Source of the DNA: 1162T-S-0a-05 sp050299435
GTDB taxonomy: Bacteria > Pseudomonadota > Gammaproteobacteria > Pseudomonadales > Cellvibrionaceae
Length of the DNA stretch: 64,000 nt
Assembly: GCA_050299435.1 (NCBI GenBank)
Contig: JBNKVX010000008.1
Location: 1-64,000 of the forward strand
Direction of reading: 5' to 3'
Made by a program: the position numbers and the translations under genes. Positions within the stretch are counted from its first letter, which is position 1, and each line of letters begins with the position of its first letter. The notes under the pieces were generated by a model that worked only from the letters and a program-made list of their open reading frames with translations, had not been told where the DNA came from and searched no databases. This document shows, piece after piece, positions 59,789-64,000 of the stretch.

Positions 59789-59818
59789 GGAAAAGCCCCG
59801 CTTACGCGAGGCTCTTTT
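59789..59818 (-). terminator. Intrinsic terminator after the DUF839 gene
   Basis: On the minus strand the 7-bp stem GCCTCGC/GCGGGGC (one T-G wobble) with loop GTAA is followed by TTTT. A matching A-run on the other side could make it work in both directions. It lies about 30 bases past the stop codon at 59849. Confidence 0.8.
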
Positions 59819-59848
59819 AGAGAAAAGCAACTATAGACTAATGGCTGG

Positions 59849-61378
59849 TTACCAGTGCTTTTTACTTTTATAGGCAGCGCGTTTCAGCAATTTTACATAG
59901 TTATAATCATTTGCCTTAGTGCAAGCGCGAACTCTGTTCGGATCGGCATAATGCCAATGCCCTTTCTCACACACAGGTGGAACCACTTCTTCCAAGTCAA
60001 ATTCCCACACTGCGTCACCAAAGCCATCCGGGACATTTGCGAGATTTACACTGTCAGGATGTTGGACGGCGACCACAAACTTGGTAGGATCGGTGGGGCT
60101 AAAGATCATGCCAGTCGCTTCTGAACCATCCACTTGAATACTCATAAAGTGATAAAGTGATTCTGCTTCGCCATCATTGTCAATATCGCGCGCAAACCAA
60201 ATATCGCCTCCCGTTGCCGAACCATTAGGCGCATCTTCGATGATATAAATGTTGCCCAAGGCATCAATCGCCAAGTTATCCGGTGAGTTCATTTCTGCGG
60301 TCGTTAAAGGGAAGCCCATGTTTTTAGGCGTTTCTGCATCGTTGGCAAACAAGCGAACATTTGCATTGTCACGGCCAAGCATTTCAACAGAATAAACCGC
60401 TCGTTCAGACGTAGCTGTGAAATAAATGACTTCGTTGCCGCTTTTTAATTTACTGATTTCCATATCTTCCGGACGCCCGTAAGGTGTGCCACCCACTTCA
60501 TCAGCCGCGGCACGACCGCTGGAGCTACCTGCCGCAAATGGGTCTGTTTCGCTCAAGGGCAGACCGTTTTTGTCTGTTAAGGGTAGCCAGGTTGCCTTAC
60601 CAGTTCTTACATCATCATTGCTATAGTTCGCTGCAGGGTCGCCAGCAAATTCATTCACAGAGAGCACAAACGTTTGGCCCTTGGTGTAGTCACCCTTTTT
60701 ACTCATAACAAACTTGTAAATTGAACCCGAGTTGTTTTCGTCAACATAGTAAACCGTATCGTTATATTTTTTACTGAACTGAATACCTTCGTGACTTACG
60801 TTGGCAATACTATGCAGTTCGCGAATTTCAATCTCGGATGGATCAGCGTAAGGATTAAGTACTTCTATAATGCGTCCTTCTCCAGACCATTCCTCACCCA
60901 ACCAAACCGTACCATTGGGAGTAAATCTCGCAGGATCAAATGCTCCATAATCATTGGCCCAATTACCTTCAGCGCCATTTAAGTCGCCCGAAAACAAAAC
61001 AACGTTCGTATCATTTTCAATGTCATAGCGAGATAAACCCGCTCCGATCGGCGTTTCGTGTGGAATAAATAAATATTTTCCGCTTGGGTCGTATGCAATC
61101 ATGTCAAACATGGATTGACGGGTATCACCAGAATCGATGCGCACAACTGATTGATTCACATCAGCTTCAACTTCGTCCATGCTCATTAAATTTTTCTGTG
61201 CAACACCAGCGGGTGTTACCCAAGGTTGAGTCAATTCGTTTATGTGATTTGGGGTGGCAACTGCTGCAGACTGAGTGAGGGGATTGAAATATACTTCCGT
61301 TCCAGCTTCTGCAACTTGTATGCAAAGCGCTGCAGAGGCTATGGCCAAACAAGGGGCCAATTTAAATTTTAGCTTCAT
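59849..61378 (-). CDS. Secreted PhoX-like DUF839 protein
   Basis: 509 residues with a consensus AGGAG ribosome-binding site. A signal peptide (1-25, ending AEA) precedes a propeller of the PhoX/DUF839 type. Family segments include PWVTPAGVAQKNLMS, YLFIPHETPIGAGLSRYD, VSHEGIQFSKKYNDTVYYVD, GRPEDMEI, SPDNLAIDALGNIYIIEDAP and DGSEATGMIFSPTDPTKFVV. PhoX enzymes are calcium/iron alkaline phosphatases, and the E and D residues in RPEDME and NLAIDA may be metal ligands. The last 45 residues are basic, with CEKGHWHYADPNRVRACTK, and look like an added tail. It lies 56 bases after the diheme gene on the same strand, so co-transcription is possible. Confidence 0.78.
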   Translation of the reverse strand: MKLKFKLAPCLAIASAALCIQVAEAGTEVYFNPLTQSAAVATPNHINELTQPWVTPAGVAQKNLMSMDEVEADVNQSVVRIDSGDTRQSMFDMIAYDPSGKYLFIPHETPIGAGLSRYDIENDTNVVLFSGDLNGAEGNWANDYGAFDPARFTPNGTVWLGEEWSGEGRIIEVLNPYADPSEIEIRELHSIANVSHEGIQFSKKYNDTVYYVDENNSGSIYKFVMSKKGDYTKGQTFVLSVNEFAGDPAANYSNDDVRTGKATWLPLTDKNGLPLSETDPFAAGSSSGRAAADEVGGTPYGRPEDMEISKLKSGNEVIYFTATSERAVYSVEMLGRDNANVRLFANDAETPKNMGFPLTTAEMNSPDNLAIDALGNIYIIEDAPNGSATGGDIWFARDIDNDGEAESLYHFMSIQVDGSEATGMIFSPTDPTKFVVAVQHPDSVNLANVPDGFGDAVWEFDLEEVVPPVCEKGHWHYADPNRVRACTKANDYNYVKLLKRAAYKSKKHW

Positions 61379-61434
61379 TTTTATCTCCTAGGGATTTTTT
61401 ACGTAACCTACCAAGAGAATAAGTTTCAAGTGTT

Positions 61435-63135
61435 TCAATTACTTTTCGTTAATATTAAATCCTCATGATTTTTTACTTTTTCAGTTGAATTATTCCAGTC
61501 CAAGCGTATATCCCAGCTATAAACTTTTTCCGCTGGCAAAGTAGGCGAACGATTGTTGTCTATTTCTTTATAAACATTTTTTGGTGGAGAAACCGTCGCA
61601 TCTCTTCCGAAGATATAATCTTGCTGTGTAACAATTGTTCGATATGCTTTATTTAAAAGCAATGCTCGTTCGACCGATGGGACAATGAGTTCGTAAAGAT
61701 TTTTTGCTTGTTTAATCTTTTCTTCGTTAACCTCACCATTTTCCTTAAACCAACGCGCAAACATTTCGGGGTTACTCCGAAATTCACCTCCTCCGCCTAC
61801 ACGTTTCAAATAAGTTAAAATTTCTCCCTCAGACTCACCCAAAGTCGGCACATCTTGCATCTCTTTTAAGTTAATGTAACCCCAACCCTTCGCACCATCG
61901 GGTTTTCTCGCAAAACTGAAGGTTTTGTCGATGGTTGAACCTATTGAGTTATGACAACCCATGCAAAAAAAGTTTTCTTCGTAAGTACTAATCCGCAAGC
62001 TTCCATCTACTGCTTCGATAAAACCCTGAATTGACCAGCCGTTTCCATTATCTAATCCGTAATCGCCTATTTTTGTATAACCGGGAAGATTGCCCGCTTC
62101 TTTTTCAAAGGCTTCCAACTGATATTGTCGCGCATATAATTTTTTATCGTACGCCTTCCATTTGCGCATGTAGCGCACTTCTTTTATACGCGTAGAAACG
62201 CCAACTTCATTGTTATCATCAATGCCTAAATATCGCACGGTATGCAAGAATTCTGTGTCTTTGGGATAGAGAGAACTGGATTTAAAAAAGCTCGCAGCGG
62301 ATCCCACGTAATCACTCGTGTCTTTAATAACCGTGATCATGCCTAGCTGACCATCCCGATCCAAATCCTTTCCGACTTTTCGTTCATCGACGGGTAAGCT
62401 TCCTATTGATTCAAAGCCTTTTATATTTGCTTCAACTATTGCTAAATTTGCGCGGTAAATATCCAGCGAGTACTCACCTTTTTTATTTTCACGATACGCT
62501 TTTGGTAGACGAATCATTACATCGTCAGTAGCACCGTTAGTCGGCCAAAAGGTACTTGGCAAAGGTTTGTAATTAAATGCAACCCAATGACTGCCATCCA
62601 GGGCTAAACCGTATTCGTCAAAAGCTTTTTCTCCAACTTGCAGATTCGCTAAATCCGGAATCCAACCTTGAAACTTTTCTTCCTGCAATCGAGGTACGAG
62701 ATCGCTGTAATTGTCTTGTGCAATCCAATTCAATATTTCCTCATCGCTTATTTTATTAACCGCTTGCGTCCGGTCTTCAAATAAATTGGCCCAGCGATTC
62801 GTCGCACCCAAATCACTAAAACTGTAAGCAATTTGCAAGTCACCATCGTTCATAACATTTTCACGACCAGGTAGCGCATCTTGATGGCAAACATAACAAG
62901 GATTGTATTGCCCCTCGGTTCGCGTATAACACTGGGGAGGAATAATTGCTTCGCGATTATATTGCGTATAAACCGGATGTACGTCAGGTACAAGCGGCCT
63001 AATTTGAGCTGAATTTTTTAGACTTTCCAAAACATTCTGGTATATGTCGCGGCCGGGACTGTTTTCCGAATTTTCTGCATAACTCGTTAAAGCAAAGCAT
63101 CCACAGGCAACAAGTAATCGTAATTGTTTTATCAT
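61435..63135 (-). CDS. Secreted diheme cytochrome c-like protein
   Basis: 566 residues with a signal peptide (1-20, ending SYA). Two heme c attachment motifs are visible: CYVCH near residue 79 and CMGCH near 392. The rest lacks recognised domains, but includes WVAFNYKPLPSTFWPTNGAT, KDLDRDGQLGMITV (Asp-rich, possibly calcium-binding) and a helical C-terminal region. Periplasmic or surface electron transfer is the likely role. Widely spaced hemes in a protein of this size suggest an enzyme or large electron carrier rather than a simple cytochrome. The PhoX-like gene follows. Confidence 0.72.
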   Translation of the reverse strand: MIKQLRLLVACGCFALTSYAENSENSPGRDIYQNVLESLKNSAQIRPLVPDVHPVYTQYNREAIIPPQCYTRTEGQYNPCYVCHQDALPGRENVMNDGDLQIAYSFSDLGATNRWANLFEDRTQAVNKISDEEILNWIAQDNYSDLVPRLQEEKFQGWIPDLANLQVGEKAFDEYGLALDGSHWVAFNYKPLPSTFWPTNGATDDVMIRLPKAYRENKKGEYSLDIYRANLAIVEANIKGFESIGSLPVDERKVGKDLDRDGQLGMITVIKDTSDYVGSAASFFKSSSLYPKDTEFLHTVRYLGIDDNNEVGVSTRIKEVRYMRKWKAYDKKLYARQYQLEAFEKEAGNLPGYTKIGDYGLDNGNGWSIQGFIEAVDGSLRISTYEENFFCMGCHNSIGSTIDKTFSFARKPDGAKGWGYINLKEMQDVPTLGESEGEILTYLKRVGGGGEFRSNPEMFARWFKENGEVNEEKIKQAKNLYELIVPSVERALLLNKAYRTIVTQQDYIFGRDATVSPPKNVYKEIDNNRSPTLPAEKVYSWDIRLDWNNSTEKVKNHEDLILTKSN

Positions 63136-63266
63136 ATATTTTAATTAAGTAAGACTATCGATAAGTGTACATCCATGTGCGACATATTCCTTATCACTTT
63201 CCCTGTGGCATTTCCCTTTCGCATTGTTTCAGTTACACAATAAATCAATTTCATGACCATTTTATG

Positions 63267-63293
63267 AAAAAAAAACCGCGCCTAAGCGCGGTT
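63267..63293 (-). terminator. Intrinsic terminator after the partial acidic protein gene
   Basis: A perfect 8-bp stem AACCGCGC/GCGCGGTT with a 4-base loop (63274-63293) is followed, on the minus strand, by a run of nine T. It lies about 40 bases past the stop codon at 63334. Confidence 0.92.
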
Positions 63294-63333
63294 CAAACTG
63301 TCCAAGTGTCTAATTTGATCAGTAATTGATTTA

Positions 63334-64000
63334 TTAATCCATTGTGCCAGGCAGAGTCCAGCCAGCCCACCAAGCTTCGGCTGCAGCGGTGCCTGGCTCT
63401 ACGGCTCCAATGAAATCCGTGGAATCAAACTCAAATCCTGAACCATTATCCAATGCAGTCACATCAACAGGTGCACCTAACTGACCGATTGCCTCAACGA
63501 TTGACCAAGCCGCATCAAGCGTAAAAGCTTGCGGACCCACGGTACCCATTTCGGTGTCAGCAGTTTCGTGAGAATAAAAGCCTGCATCACAATTACCAAT
63601 TACGTTGTTAAAGGTGATATCGGAGTTTTCAACTACAGTTCCCGCACCCGCACCATCAATATCGGCGTCATCGATTCGAACACATCCGTTATCGAAATCA
63701 ATAATCGCACTGTTGTGAATCGCCGTAACGACGGCACCACGCAGACGCATGCCCCAGTTACTATCGGAGATATCGGAACCAATCAAAGTAATATTTGAAA
63801 GTACCGCGTTGGTTTGCGGAACATAATCTTCGTCCGAACTGTTCGCCTCAATACCACGCGGATCGTTTGAGCCCGATGGCGTGGCTTTGTTGGGATCTTT
63901 GCGAACAATTACATATTGAATATTACCTTGATAACCTTCGTCATAATCCAGATCGTCATCATCGTTATTGGTCAGTACTGCGTATTTCACGTTGGCTGTT
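63334..64000 (-). CDS. C-terminal part of a large acidic secreted beta-helix-like protein
   Basis: The open frame continues past the right edge, so only the last 222 residues are seen and no true start is in the window. The sequence is rich in Asp, Asn and Gly (LTNNDDDDLDYDEGYQGNIQ, NNVIGNCDAGFYSHETADTE) with the regular strand pattern of a parallel beta-helix. The end DFIGAVEPGTAAAEAWWAGW, then TLPGTMD, is a recurring C-terminus of large secreted or lipoprotein-type proteins in marine gammaproteobacteria, as I recall. Function unknown. A strong terminator follows. Confidence 0.65.
   Translation of the reverse strand, partial: TANVKYAVLTNNDDDDLDYDEGYQGNIQYVIVRKDPNKATPSGSNDPRGIEANSSDEDYVPQTNAVLSNITLIGSDISDSNWGMRLRGAVVTAIHNSAIIDFDNGCVRIDDADIDGAGAGTVVENSDITFNNVIGNCDAGFYSHETADTEMGTVGPQAFTLDAAWSIVEAIGQLGAPVDVTALDNGSGFEFDSTDFIGAVEPGTAAAEAWWAGWTLPGTMD

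Noticed and set aside
1..64000. Prophage, integrative element or insertion sequence
   Set aside because: No integrase, transposase, phage structural gene or flanking direct repeat was seen; the lone tRNA-Pro has no adjacent integrase or visible partial repeat.

Overview
The window most likely comes from a polysaccharide-degrading marine or soil gammaproteobacterium of the Cellvibrio/Saccharophagus/Teredinibacter type. This is inferred from family-2 carbohydrate-binding modules (CBM2) joined by long poly-serine linkers, a FimT-PilV-PilW-PilX-PilY1-PilE minor pilin operon, Tex, Tpx and an LpxH-like enzyme, in DNA of moderate GC. No prophage, insertion sequence, integrase or CRISPR array is visible.

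Layout. 1-6.3 kb: the 5' part of a secreted CBM2 protein, a divergent membrane-anchored CadC/ToxR-type regulator with TPR repeats, a secreted metzincin protease ending in two CBM2-like domains, and thiol peroxidase. 6.5-17.4 kb: a large ATP-binding LuxR regulator, the minor-pilin/PilY1 operon and a TolB-like propeller protein. 17.4-20.6 kb (minus): tex and a divergent Tag-family glycosylase. 20.7-28.2 kb (plus): a tightly packed operon with an FnIII-like membrane protein, an SSS-family symporter, a 39-residue membrane peptide, an aspartate-carbamoyltransferase-like enzyme, a glutamine-dependent asparagine-synthetase-like enzyme, an M20 N-carbamoyl/allantoate-type amidohydrolase and a J-domain protein, followed after a gap by a TMEM220 protein. 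28.2-35.3 kb (minus): a complete ebo cluster in the order D-E-C-A-B-F, with EboD fused to a DedA/VTT membrane domain. 35.5-37.1 kb: a decayed diiron/metallo-beta-lactamase-fold pseudogene and two DUF1566 proteins. 37.2-44.0 kb: a DUF1552 protein and a 1837-residue secreted modular protein combining two CBM2 domains, a CBM6/35-like domain, SMP-30 and PQQ-dehydrogenase-like propellers, a cytochrome c domain and the DUF1587/1595/1592/1588/1585 block. 44.3-46.5 kb: an AsmA/DUF748 protein. 46.5-56.3 kb (minus): a predicted amidoligase operon of two circularly permuted ATP-grasp proteins, two alpha-E domains and two transglutaminases, one fused to DUF2126. 56.5-64 kb: tRNA-Pro(CGG), DUF481, MscS, an LpxH-like phosphatase, a small unknown protein, a PhoX-like DUF839 protein, a diheme protein, and the C-terminal part of a large acidic secreted protein that runs off the window.

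The strongest candidates for undescribed biology are the single-chain cellulose-targeted redox protein (38.5-44.0 kb), the carbamoyl-chemistry operon (20.7-27.7 kb), whose transcarbamylase keeps the carbamoyl-phosphate site but has lost the aspartate-binding loop, and the ebo cluster with its membrane-anchored EboD.
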